Shown here one piece after another: positions 1 through 5,776 of a stretch of 6,559 nt of DNA. The DNA lies in assembly GCA_028289305.1 (NCBI GenBank), contig JANQQO010000221.1, positions 1-6,559 on the forward strand. The letters are read 5' to 3'. How positions within the stretch are numbered: position 1 is the first letter of the stretch; each line of letters opens with the position of its first letter. The notes under the pieces were generated by a model. That model saw only the letters and a program-made list of their open reading frames with translations. It was not told the DNA's origin and did not search any database. The stretch comes from Rickettsiales bacterium (GTDB lineage Bacteria > Pseudomonadota > Alphaproteobacteria > Rickettsiales > JANQQO01). Made by a program: the position numbers and the translations under genes.

Positions 1-699
1 GCGGGTGTTCATCGCAACGACTTCGCGCAGCATAGCGGGCGACATGTTATCGAGCAGGAGCATGTCAGCACCGGCGTTTAGTGCTTCTTCGGCTTGGGCG
101 ACTGTGTCGCATTCAACTTCGATGCGGGTGGAGACTGGCGTGGCAGCGCGGGCTGCAGTGACGGCCTGGGTGATGCCGCCGCAGACGCTGATATGGTTAT
201 CTTTGATCAAGACGCCGTCATCAAGGCGCATGCGGTGATTGCGGCCGCCGCCGGTACGCACCGCGTATTTCTCTATCTCGCGCAGGCCTGGCGTGGTTTT
301 ACGCGTATCGAGAATGGCGGCCTGTGTGCCCTTAACGGCTTGGACGAATTTTTGCGTGAGTGTCGCAATGCCGCAACTATGCTGGAACAGGTTAAGCGCC
401 ACGCGTTCAACCGTGAGGATGGTGCGGACATCACCTTTTAAGGTGATGAGGCGGGTATGCGGTTCTACCGCAGCGCCATCGCGAATATGCGGTGTGATGG
501 TGACTTTACCGCCGGTTTTTTGGATGAGCTGGTGGACGATCGGTATACCGCACACCACCACGGGCTCGCGGGCGATGAAAGCAAAGCTACCCGTGGCATC
601 GGCAGGGATGGTGGATTGCGTGGTGATGTCTCCACGGCCGATATCCTCTGCCAGGCTCACGGAAATGATGCGGTCAATCTCGCGTAAATCGGGTTGCAT
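1..699 (-). CDS. nadC: Nicotinate-nucleotide pyrophosphorylase (carboxylating), C-terminus cut off by window edge
   Basis: NadC (quinolinate phosphoribosyltransferase) converts quinolinate and PRPP to nicotinate mononucleotide, CO2 and pyrophosphate in cytosolic de novo NAD synthesis. Translating the minus strand from the ATG at 699 gives 233 codons with no stop before the edge. Family members are about 280-300 residues, so roughly 50-60 are missing. Visible family motifs are the N-terminal LAEDIGRGDITT (residues 16-27), ERVALN (98-103), DTRKTTPGLR (131-140), the basic RTGGGRNHRMRLDDG (148-162), LIKDNH (164-169), the EVE strand (194-196) and LLLDNM (214-219). The two basic stretches line the quinolinate/PRPP site in known structures. 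A modest AAGG lies a few bases before the ATG. The gene is divergent from iscX, so nadC would be first in any leftward transcript, whereas in many bacteria it follows nadA and nadB. The identification is firm. Confidence 0.96.
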   Translation of the reverse strand, partial: MQPDLREIDRIISVSLAEDIGRGDITTQSTIPADATGSFAFIAREPVVVCGIPIVHQLIQKTGGKVTITPHIRDGAAVEPHTRLITLKGDVRTILTVERVALNLFQHSCGIATLTQKFVQAVKGTQAAILDTRKTTPGLREIEKYAVRTGGGRNHRMRLDDGVLIKDNHISVCGGITQAVTAARAATPVSTRIEVECDTVAQAEEALNAGADMLLLDNMSPAMLREVVAMNTR

Positions 700-808
700 T
701 CTCACACCTTCGTTCTATACTCGTCGGCCTTTTTACATTAGGATAGACCTGACTACTTAATAATAAAGTATTCTGGCCTGGAAACACAAGTATTTTGGGG
801 AAAAAGCT
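700..808. promoter_or_regulatory. Divergent nadC/iscX intergenic region with candidate promoters and an A+T-rich dyad
   Basis: This gap of about 110 bp must hold start signals for both directions. Its centre (735-772) is much more A+T-rich than the flanking genes. It contains a dyad, TACTT-N7-AAGTA, at 754-770. A sequence resembling the left half of a type 1 IscR site, AGACCTGACTA, lies at 745-755, but the right half does not match well. On the minus strand a TTGTGT ... TATTAT pair with 18-bp spacing could be a nadC promoter. On the plus strand only weak matches are visible (TTTACA ... CTTAAT). A GGGGA about 8 nt before the iscX start could be its ribosome binding site. That a promoter region lies here is likely; the exact elements are uncertain. 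Confidence 0.45.
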
Positions 809-1006
809 GTGCGTTGGACCGATGTTTATGACATAGCGATGGCACTGGAAGATGCTCATCCGGAGGCGGATAATGTGAATCTGCGCTATACCGATTTGCA
901 TGCCTGGGTGTTGGCGCTGGAAGGCTTTGAGGGCGCGCCGGATGCGTCGAATGAGAAGATCTTGGAAGCGATTCAGATGGCCTGGATCGCCGAGCGTGAG
1001 GAGTAA
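809..1006 (+). CDS. iscX: Fe-S cluster assembly accessory protein IscX (YfhJ family), GTG start
   Basis: A 65-residue acidic protein that matches the IscX family along its whole length; the E. coli protein is 66 residues. Conserved landmarks are WTD near the N-terminus (residues 3-5), the DIA..L helix, YTDLHAWV (27-34), and ASNEKILEAI (46-55) followed by AW and a glutamate-rich end. IscX binds the cysteine desulfurase IscS and iron, and is thought to tune the rate of [Fe-S] cluster formation on the IscU scaffold. The GTG start follows GGGGA by about 8 nt and fits the family length; upstream ATGs are absent. The loop that reads DFDDDP in E. coli reads GFEGAP here, so part of the acidic patch is reduced. 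In gammaproteobacteria the gene ends the isc operon; here no iscS, iscU, hsc or fdx gene is in view. It overlaps the ribosome binding site of the next gene, suggesting coupled translation. Confidence 0.95.
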   Translation: MRWTDVYDIAMALEDAHPEADNVNLRYTDLHAWVLALEGFEGAPDASNEKILEAIQMAWIAEREE

Positions 1007-1008
1007 CT

Positions 1009-2028
1009 ATGGGGCGTAAGGCGGCATATGGGGCGAGAATCGCGCTAGTAATAGCGCTGGTGCCGTTACTCAGCGGGTGTTTTCTGCAGTTTAGCTTGGA
1101 CAAGCTGCAGCACACTGAGCCGCAGGGTACGCCGTTTCATAAAGCGCTCACCGCGTTTTATCAGCAATATGCCGAAGCCGAGGCGAGGCAATATGACTGG
1201 GCGGATGCCGGGTATTTTGCGCGCAAAGGGCTGATCACCGCGCGTGGTGAGGATGTGATGCCAGAAGATCCTAAAGATTGGGATATTTCAGAGACGCAAA
1301 TAGAGAACCTCAATAAAGCGCGGGGATGGTTGCTGGAAGCGGTAACGGAGCAGGCCAAGCGGGAAGATCCCGAAGTGGCAGCGCGTGCGTATTATTTTTA
1401 TGATTGCTGGGTCGAGCAGCTGGAAGAGGATTGGCAAACGGAGCATATTTCTTCGTGTCGTGATACGTTTTTTGAGGTGTTGGATTATCTAACGGCGGAT
1501 AAACAGCCGGTGAAAGAAAATGAGGTGGATGTGCCAGAAGTGCCGGATTCTGCACCATCGCCGGATGATATCACGATTGCACCAGAGGATTTTGAGGAAG
1601 TAGTGGCGGAAGATATTAATCCGGATGCGATTGTGGTGGAGGAATTTGAGGAAGTCGTGCAGGAAGAGGGCGCTGCGGCAGCAAAAGAGCCGGAATCGAG
1701 CAGCTCTTATGTGATCTTCTTTGACTTTGATAGTGCGGCGCTGAACCAGGATGCTTATGCCGTAGTGGGCGGTGTTGTCGGGCAATTGCAGGCCGAACAG
1801 AGTTATGAGGTGGTGGTACATGGGCATGCAGACCGGTCGGGTAATGCGGCATATAACCAGAAACTGTCTAAGCGGCGCGCAAATGCGGTAGGCAAAGCAT
1901 TGGTGGAAAAAGGCCTGGACAGCAAGCATATTGTGATCTATGCCCATGGCGAAACCAAACCTCATATTACCACCGAAGACGGGGTGCGGCTGCAGGCCAA
2001 TCGCCGGGTGGAAATTTATTTGCATTAG
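1009..2028 (+). CDS. OmpA-family peptidoglycan-binding outer-membrane lipoprotein
   Basis: A 339-residue protein in three parts. Residues 1-24 form a lipoprotein signal peptide: basic start, hydrophobic core, and lipobox LSGC with the acylated cysteine at 24. Phe follows the Cys rather than Asp, which fits outer-membrane sorting. Residues 40-165 are a helical, tryptophan-rich domain (YDWADAGYFA, 62-71) resembling the N-terminal part of other alphaproteobacterial OmpA-family lipoproteins, as far as I recall. Residues 170-228 are a Glu/Asp/Val/Pro-rich linker. Residues 233-339 are an OmpA-like domain with FFDFDSAAL (237-245), HGHADRSG (271-278), N283, LSKRRA (286-291) and a final NRRVEIYL. D275 and R290 match the Asp/Arg pair that holds diaminopimelate in OmpA domains. 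The likely role is tethering the outer membrane to peptidoglycan. GAGGAG at 998-1003 gives a strong ribosome binding site inside the end of iscX. It could be described as Pal-like, but it is too long and lacks tolB context. Confidence 0.9.
   Translation: MGRKAAYGARIALVIALVPLLSGCFLQFSLDKLQHTEPQGTPFHKALTAFYQQYAEAEARQYDWADAGYFARKGLITARGEDVMPEDPKDWDISETQIENLNKARGWLLEAVTEQAKREDPEVAARAYYFYDCWVEQLEEDWQTEHISSCRDTFFEVLDYLTADKQPVKENEVDVPEVPDSAPSPDDITIAPEDFEEVVAEDINPDAIVVEEFEEVVQEEGAAAAKEPESSSSYVIFFDFDSAALNQDAYAVVGGVVGQLQAEQSYEVVVHGHADRSGNAAYNQKLSKRRANAVGKALVEKGLDSKHIVIYAHGETKPHITTEDGVRLQANRRVEIYLH
1561..1670 (+). repeat. Degenerate in-frame duplication in the acidic linker of the OmpA-like lipoprotein
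   Basis: Two adjacent units encode PDDITIAPEDFEEVVAED and PDAIVVEEFEEVVQEE. Both start with CCGGAT (1561 and 1621) and share a nearly identical core, GAGGA(A/T)TTTGAGGAAGT, at 1585 and 1639. The offset is 60 bp at the left and 54 bp at the right, so one unit carries a two-codon indel. This looks like a tandem duplication that has begun to diverge within a flexible, acidic spacer. Confidence 0.65.
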
Positions 2029-2082
2029 AATCGTAAGAGTTAGGATCTAGGATTAGGGGCGTGTTGTCCCTTCTTCTTAAAC

Positions 2083-2088
2083 GGGGAG
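2083..2088 (+). promoter_or_regulatory. Ribosome binding site that sets the folE start
   Basis: GGGGAG lies 8 nt before the ATG at 2097. It favours that ATG over the in-frame GTG at 2061, which has GGGG almost against it and would add a 12-residue leader (MLSLLLKRGDIV) that is not typical of FolE. Confidence 0.8.
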
Positions 2089-2096
2089 ATATTGTT

Positions 2097-2696
2097 ATGA
2101 GTAAAAAGAAAGCGACAAAGCGGGCGGGTGATACACCAACGCGTGAAGAGACCGAAGCGGCGGTGCGGACGCTGATTCGCTGGGCAGGCGATGACCCAGA
2201 TCGGGAAGGGTTGTTGGATACGCCCAAGCGGGTGGCCAAAGCGTATGAGGAGTTTTTCTCTGGCTATGCGGCCGATCCGAAGGATATTTTGCAGCGCACC
2301 TTCACCGAGGTGGAGAATTATGACGAGATGGTGGTGCTGACCAATATTGATTTTTCCTCGCATTGCGAGCATCATATGGTACCGATTATTGGACGGGTGC
2401 ATGTGGGCTATATTCCAACCAATCGCGTGGTGGGGATTAGCAAATTAGCGCGTATTGTGGAAGCCTATGCCAAGCGCTTGCAGATTCAGGAGAAGCTGAC
2501 CTCGCAGATTGCCGCGGCGATTGACGAGGTGTTAAAGCCCAAAGGCGTGGGCGTGGTGGTGGAAGCGGCGCATCAATGTATGACCACACGCGGGGTGAAA
2601 AAGCCAGGCGTGCTGATGAAGACGAGCTGTATGAAGGGATTATTCCGCAAAGATGCGCGCACGCGCAAAGAGTTCTTGAACCTGATCACGTCTTGA
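2097..2696 (+). CDS. folE: GTP cyclohydrolase I
   Basis: FolE opens the imidazole ring of GTP and rearranges it to 7,8-dihydroneopterin triphosphate, the first step of tetrahydrofolate synthesis and also an entry point to queuosine precursors. It acts in the cytosol as a zinc-dependent homodecamer. The product from ATG 2097 has 199 residues, within the normal 180-220 range. Zinc ligands are present as C90 and H93 in SSHCEHHMVPIIGR (87-100) and C161 in AAHQCMTTRG (157-166). H92 and H159 correspond to the substrate and catalytic histidines of the E. coli enzyme. Other signatures are DTPKRVAKAY (41-50), GYIP (104-107), GISKLARIV (113-121) and QIQEKLTSQI (129-138). The first 14 residues are basic and probably disordered. 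It lies 68 bp after the lipoprotein gene and 16 bp before trkH, with no terminator visible on either side. All key residues are present. Confidence 0.97.
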   Translation: MSKKKATKRAGDTPTREETEAAVRTLIRWAGDDPDREGLLDTPKRVAKAYEEFFSGYAADPKDILQRTFTEVENYDEMVVLTNIDFSSHCEHHMVPIIGRVHVGYIPTNRVVGISKLARIVEAYAKRLQIQEKLTSQIAAAIDEVLKPKGVGVVVEAAHQCMTTRGVKKPGVLMKTSCMKGLFRKDARTRKEFLNLITS

Positions 2697-2712
2697 GCTA
2701 ATCGATAAAAGC

Positions 2713-4161
2713 ATGGTTAACATGCGTCCCATTTTGCTGGTGATTGGTATCTTATTGGTGATACTTTCCGGCGCGATGGTGATTGCCGCGATTGCCGATG
2801 TGTTGGTGCGCAGCGATGATTGGAAAAACTTCATTACCTCGGCGTTTTTCACCGCATTTATTGGTGGCGGGCTGATTCTATCGAATCACCAGAAATCTGA
2901 AAATCTTTCGATTAAACAGGCATTTATTTTGACGGCCTTAAGCTGGGTGGCGCTGGTGGCGTTTTCGGCTTTGCCGTTTATGCTCTCGGAATTTGACATC
3001 AGCTATACCGATTCGTTTTTTGAGGCGATGTCAGGGCTGACGACGACGGGGGCGACGGTGTTAGTGGGGTTAGATACGATGCCGCCGGGGTTATTATTGT
3101 GGCGCTCGATGCTGCAATGGTTTGGCGGGATTGGGATTATTGTGATGGCGATGGCGGTGCTGCCGATGCTGAAAATTGGTGGGATGCAGCTGTTTCGCAC
3201 CGAGAGTTCGGATAAGTCGGACAAGATTTTGCCGCGCGCGACGCAGATTTCCGGTGCGATTGGCGCGATTTATGTGTTGCTGACGATTCTGTGTGCGGTG
3301 GCGCTGTGGATGGCGGGGATGCCGGTGTTTGACGCGATTTGCCACGCGATGACGACGATTGCAACAGCGGGTTTTTCCACGCATGACGCTTCGATTGGCT
3401 ATTTTGATAGCGTGGCGATTGAGGTGGTGATGACGGTGGGGATGTTGGCGGCGGCGATCCCATTTGTGCTGTATATCCAGGTGTTGCGTGGGCGTCCCTG
3501 GGCGCTATGGCGCGATACGCAGGTGCAGTGGTTCTTTGCGATTATTGTGCTGACAGTGATGTTTGCTACGTATTGGCTGCATCATCATAACCATCTGGAA
3601 TTGTGGGAGGCGCTGCGATTGGCGTCGTTTAATGTGGTGTCGATTGTGACGACGTCGGGGTTTTCCTCCGCCGATTACAGCCAATGGGGGCCGTTTTTTG
3701 TGACGGCGATTTTCCTGCTTTCGGTGGTGGGGGGATGTACCGGCTCGACCACGGGGGGGATTAAGATTTTCCGCTATCAGGTGCTGTATGAAACCGCAAA
3801 AGTGCAGGTTTTCCGGCTGGTGCAGCCGCATGGCGTGTTCATGCCGCTGTTTAATCGCAAGCCGATCTCAGACGTGGTGAGCAGCTCAGTGTTGAGCTTT
3901 TTTATCCTATTCGCGTTTTGCTTTACGGTGCTGGCACTCTTGCTCTCGGCGACGGGGCTTGATTTTGTCACCAGCATGTCGGCGGCGGCCGCGAGTTTGG
4001 CGAATCTCGGCCCGGGCCTCGGGGATATTGTGGGGCCGGCGGGGAATTATAGCTCGCTATCAGATGCGGCGAAATGGCTGCTGACCGCGGGCATGCTGAT
4101 TGGCCGGCTGGAGATCTTCACCGTGCTCATCCTGTTCTCGAATTATTTCTGGCGGAGCTAG
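2713..4161 (+). CDS. trkH: Trk-type potassium uptake channel subunit TrkH
   Basis: An inner-membrane K+ translocating subunit of 482 residues; E. coli TrkH has 483. It shows the family's four M1-P-M2 repeats, each with a pore-loop glycine: MSGLTTTGATV (G113), ATAGFST (G220), VTTSGFSS (G316) and NLGPGLG (G433). The signature GGCTGSTTGGIKIFR (340-354) follows the third repeat. R465 in LIGRLEIF matches the conserved arginine that helps gate the channel, and the C-terminus FSNYFWRS is typical of complete TrkH. Activity normally needs the cytosolic NAD(H)/nucleotide-binding regulator TrkA, which is not in this window. The start is uncertain: ATG 2713 and ATG 2722 are both in frame and neither has a good ribosome binding site. 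Translation may be coupled to folE, whose stop is 16 bp upstream. TrkH rather than TrkG or KtrB is preferred from length and the extra N-terminal helix pair. Confidence 0.95.
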   Translation: MVNMRPILLVIGILLVILSGAMVIAAIADVLVRSDDWKNFITSAFFTAFIGGGLILSNHQKSENLSIKQAFILTALSWVALVAFSALPFMLSEFDISYTDSFFEAMSGLTTTGATVLVGLDTMPPGLLLWRSMLQWFGGIGIIVMAMAVLPMLKIGGMQLFRTESSDKSDKILPRATQISGAIGAIYVLLTILCAVALWMAGMPVFDAICHAMTTIATAGFSTHDASIGYFDSVAIEVVMTVGMLAAAIPFVLYIQVLRGRPWALWRDTQVQWFFAIIVLTVMFATYWLHHHNHLELWEALRLASFNVVSIVTTSGFSSADYSQWGPFFVTAIFLLSVVGGCTGSTTGGIKIFRYQVLYETAKVQVFRLVQPHGVFMPLFNRKPISDVVSSSVLSFFILFAFCFTVLALLLSATGLDFVTSMSAAAASLANLGPGLGDIVGPAGNYSSLSDAAKWLLTAGMLIGRLEIFTVLILFSNYFWRS

Positions 4162-4203
4162 GGTTTAGGAAGGGCTTTTGAGCCGTGCGCGATGAGTAGG
4201 CAC

Positions 4204-4240
4204 AAAAAATCCCGCCAGAGCATAATAGCTCTGACGGGAT
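4204..4240 (-). terminator. Intrinsic terminator of the small membrane-protein gene
   Basis: Arms 4209-4221 and 4228-4240 form a 13-bp stem with a single mismatch (C4215 opposite A4234) around the 6-nt loop ATAATA. Read on the minus strand, the stem is followed at once by six T residues (complement of A4204-4209), the classic rho-independent layout. It starts 12 bp after the stop of the leftward gene. On the plus strand the stem is followed by AGTTTGGGTG, a poor U tract, so it may only weakly stop transcription coming from trkH. Confidence 0.88.
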
Positions 4241-4252
4241 AGTTTGGGTGCG

Positions 4253-4603
4253 TCACCCTTGTGTGTCATCCTTTGTTTTTGCAGGCTGAAGTTTTGAACC
4301 AATTGCACAGAACTGTTCTGCATTGCGTACATCAATTTCTGCAATCATTGAAGCGATAGTAACACCTATCTCTCCAAGTTTCTGCAGACCCTTTGCGATA
4401 TATGCTATGCCTGCTAGTATTGTACTAACAATAACAAGCACTTCTGCGACGTGCCATAGACCAGCCACCATAAAGACGATGGAGGCAACAGCCAATAAAA
4501 AGGCCACGACTCCAAGCCATCTCCAGTAGGCCAGGATCTCGCCGTACTTCTGTTTAACTTCTTCCGCGATGTTTACCACGGGATTTTCCGTTATTCCCGC
4601 CAT
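4253..4603 (-). CDS. Small two-helix membrane protein of unknown function
   Basis: I do not recognise this 116-residue protein. Residues 1-27 are polar with a short amphipathic stretch (AEEVKQKYGEIL). A hydrophobic segment at about 29-49 and another at 52-70 are separated by a tight turn (GLWHV), predicting a helical hairpin in the inner membrane with both ends on the same side. Residues 71-98 look amphipathic (KGLQKLGEIGVTIASMIAEI), and the tail is hydrophilic. No enzyme motif is visible. ATG 4603 is chosen because AAAGGAG lies 9 nt upstream; an in-frame ATG at 4693 would translate the structured leader. The gene stands alone, with its own promoter and terminator. Codon use differs from its neighbours: AGA, ATA, GGA and CTA appear repeatedly, and two 60-base lines I counted have 40-42% G+C against 52% for a line of trkH. 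It may be an acquired or lineage-specific gene. That it is a real gene is well supported by the signals around it. Confidence 0.8.
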   Translation of the reverse strand: MAGITENPVVNIAEEVKQKYGEILAYWRWLGVVAFLLAVASIVFMVAGLWHVAEVLVIVSTILAGIAYIAKGLQKLGEIGVTIASMIAEIDVRNAEQFCAIGSKLQPAKTKDDTQG

Positions 4604-4612
4604 TTCCACACA

Positions 4613-4619
4613 CTCCTTT
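4613..4619 (-). promoter_or_regulatory. Ribosome binding site for the small membrane protein
   Basis: The minus strand reads AAAGGAG, 9 nt before ATG 4603. This strong site decides the start in favour of residue MAGITENP and against the upstream in-frame ATG at 4693. Confidence 0.82.
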
Positions 4620-4633
4620 CTAGAGTGTCTTAA

Positions 4634-4678
4634 GCGGCGTGTGCCGCAATGTAAAATCCAGAAACGGCACACGCCGTT
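4634..4678. repeat. Paired dyads forming a perfect inverted repeat in the leader of the small membrane-protein gene
   Basis: Arms CGGCGTGTGCCG (4635-4646) and CGGCACACGCCG (4665-4676) are perfect 12-bp inverted copies with an 18-nt spacer. Each arm is itself a dyad: 4634-4647 can fold as GCGGC-GTGT-GCCGC, and 4663-4678 as AACGGC-ACAC-GCCGTT. The dyad centres are exactly 30 bp apart. TAGAG (4621-4625) and CTCTA (4679-4683) extend the outer symmetry. The structure lies between the predicted start of transcription and the ribosome binding site. It could act as RNA (one long hairpin or two small ones with complementary loops) or as a two-site operator. Confidence 0.75.
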
Positions 4679-4714
4679 CTCTACATAAATCAAAGACTAT
4701 GATAAGTCAGTATT

Positions 4715-4743
4715 ACTATAGCGGATTTCCCGCAACAAATCAA
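4715..4743 (-). promoter_or_regulatory. Sigma70-type promoter for the small membrane-protein gene
   Basis: On the minus strand, TTGATT (4743-4738) and TATAGT (4720-4715) are separated by exactly 17 bp. They match four of six and five of six bases of the -35 and -10 consensus. Transcription would start near 4708, giving a leader of about 105 nt. The spacer contains a short dyad, GCGGGAAATCCGC, that could bind a regulator. Confidence 0.65.
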
Positions 4744-4775
4744 CAAGTTTTTATGGTAGATAGCGGGAATGAATG

Positions 4776-4787
4776 CTGATATATCAG
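4776..4787. promoter_or_regulatory. Perfect 12-bp palindrome upstream of the small membrane-protein promoter
   Basis: CTGATATATCAG is a perfect palindrome centred about 40 bp upstream of the -35 box, a position where an activator could bind. It has no loop and no T tract, so it is not a terminator. Function is inferred only from symmetry and position. Confidence 0.3.
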
Positions 4788-4820
4788 TAGGTTGGTTTTT
4801 TAGGAAATGGGCTATTATGG

Positions 4821-4900
4821 TGTCATCCCCGCGTAGGCGGGGATCTCTTTTGCAGATCGAGGCTGTGGAGAGGGAGATCCCCGCCTACGCGGGGATGACA
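4821..4900. repeat. REP/BIME-like 80-bp inverted repeat after nadK
   Basis: Arms 4821-4847 and 4874-4900 are perfect 27-bp inverted copies with a 26-nt spacer. Each arm contains its own hairpin, ATCCCCGC-GTAG-GCGGGGAT in the left one, preceded by GTC at the outer edge. The whole therefore reads GTCAT-hairpin-spacer-hairpin-ATGAC. Such pairs of inverted REP units are typical of dispersed extragenic palindromes. It starts 12 bp after the nadK stop on the minus strand and has no following T tract. A role in nadK mRNA 3'-end stability is more likely than simple termination. Confidence 0.85.
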
Positions 4901-4912
4901 AGTAGGAAGGCG

Positions 4913-5752
4913 TTACGTTGTGAATTGTTCTTTGAGGATGCGTTCTTCTAGGCTGTGGCCGGGGTCGAAGAGCAGATGGAGCGGGATATCGCGGGCCAGG
5001 GCGATGGTGACCGCGGTGATGTGTTCTACCTCGGTGAAGTCTGCCACGGCGTTGACCGGGCGTTTCTGCGCATTGATGATCTCAAAGCGGGTTTCGGCCT
5101 TGCTTGGCAATAGCGCACCGCGCCAGCGCCGCGGCCGGAACGGGCTGATGGGCGTGAGGGCGAGCGCCTCGGCTTTTAAGGGAATGATGGGACCGCCGAG
5201 CGAGGCGTTATAGGCGCTGCTGCCCGCAGGTGTGGCAACCAGCACGCCATCGCAGACCGTTTGCTCTAGCCGTGTATCGCCATCGATGATGACTTTAATA
5301 CGCGCTGCTTGAGCAGTGTTACGCAGCAGCGAGACCTCGTTGATGGCAAGCAGGCGGTGCTCCTTGCCGTCTTCAGTGGTGGCAACCATCTGTAGTGGGT
5401 GGATGGTGGTGATCTGCGCGTCTTCAAGGCGATCGAGCAGATGCTCCTCCTGATAGGTGTTCATGAGAAAGCCGACCGTGCCGCAATTCATGCCGTAAAT
5501 GGGGATGCCGTCTTCGATATGGCGGTGTAGCGTGTGGAGCATGAAGCCATCCCCGCCGAGCACGACGATGAGATCGACCGCAGCATCGGGCGTATCAGCG
5601 AGCGGAATGAGGTCATATTGCTTCAGCAGCGTCTCATAGGCATCCTGCGCGGCGTAGGATTTATTCGCCACGATGCCTATTTTCGTCTCTGGGCCGATCT
5701 GCGGTTTTTCGGTCATATCCTTATAAACGCGGGTTGTTTCGCCAGAGAGCAT
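4913..5752 (-). CDS. nadK: NAD kinase
   Basis: NadK phosphorylates NAD at the 2' hydroxyl of its adenosine ribose to make NADP, using ATP or polyphosphate, in the cytosol. The 279-residue product carries the family motifs: VVLGGDGFML (63-72, the GGDG nucleotide loop), IYGMNCGTVGFLMN (85-98), the AINE motif (136-139), and DGVLVATPAGSSAYN (168-182) followed by GGPI. LTPISPFRPRRW (199-210) and the C-terminal LLFDPGHSLEERI (260-272) complete it. GGDGFML in place of GGDGTxL, and the EERIxxEQF end, are the form I associate with alphaproteobacteria. The start is uncertain. ATG 5752 has no ribosome binding site; ATG 5716 (MTEKPQIG) gives 267 residues, nearer the usual 250-260, but its AAGGA lies only 1 nt away. 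A TAG stop just upstream rules out longer forms. It faces away from the acyltransferase gene across a 438-bp gap. Confidence 0.95.
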   Translation of the reverse strand: MLSGETTRVYKDMTEKPQIGPETKIGIVANKSYAAQDAYETLLKQYDLIPLADTPDAAVDLIVVLGGDGFMLHTLHRHIEDGIPIYGMNCGTVGFLMNTYQEEHLLDRLEDAQITTIHPLQMVATTEDGKEHRLLAINEVSLLRNTAQAARIKVIIDGDTRLEQTVCDGVLVATPAGSSAYNASLGGPIIPLKAEALALTPISPFRPRRWRGALLPSKAETRFEIINAQKRPVNAVADFTEVEHITAVTIALARDIPLHLLFDPGHSLEERILKEQFTT

Positions 5753-5776
5753 AGCGTGAAATCGCGGCGGCGTCTA

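Noticed and set aside
1489..2025. Long minus-strand open frame of 178 codons opposite the lipoprotein gene
   Set aside because: It is a shadow of a clearly recognised OmpA-domain gene and its translation is low-complexity His/Arg/Phe-rich.
2061..2096. GTG start for folE
   Set aside because: It would add an untypical leader, and the strong GGGGAG is placed for ATG 2097.
4173..4184. GGCT-TTTG-AGCC hairpin just after trkH as a terminator
   Set aside because: Only four base pairs and no T run follows; too weak to call.
4604..4693. Longer reading frame for the small membrane protein starting at ATG 4693
   Set aside because: The extra 30 residues are cysteine- and arginine-rich, translate the inverted-repeat leader, and have no ribosome binding site, while ATG 4603 has AAAGGAG at a good distance.
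4821..4900. CRISPR-like repeat
   Set aside because: Only two copies, in inverted rather than direct orientation, with a single spacer; this is a REP-type pair.
4821..4900. Intrinsic terminator of nadK
   Set aside because: The hairpin is strong, but no T tract follows on the minus strand, so a classic rho-independent terminator is not supported.
4769..4951. Plus-strand open frame of 60 codons
   Set aside because: It is read through both arms of the REP-like repeat and into the antisense of nadK; no ribosome binding site or coding character.
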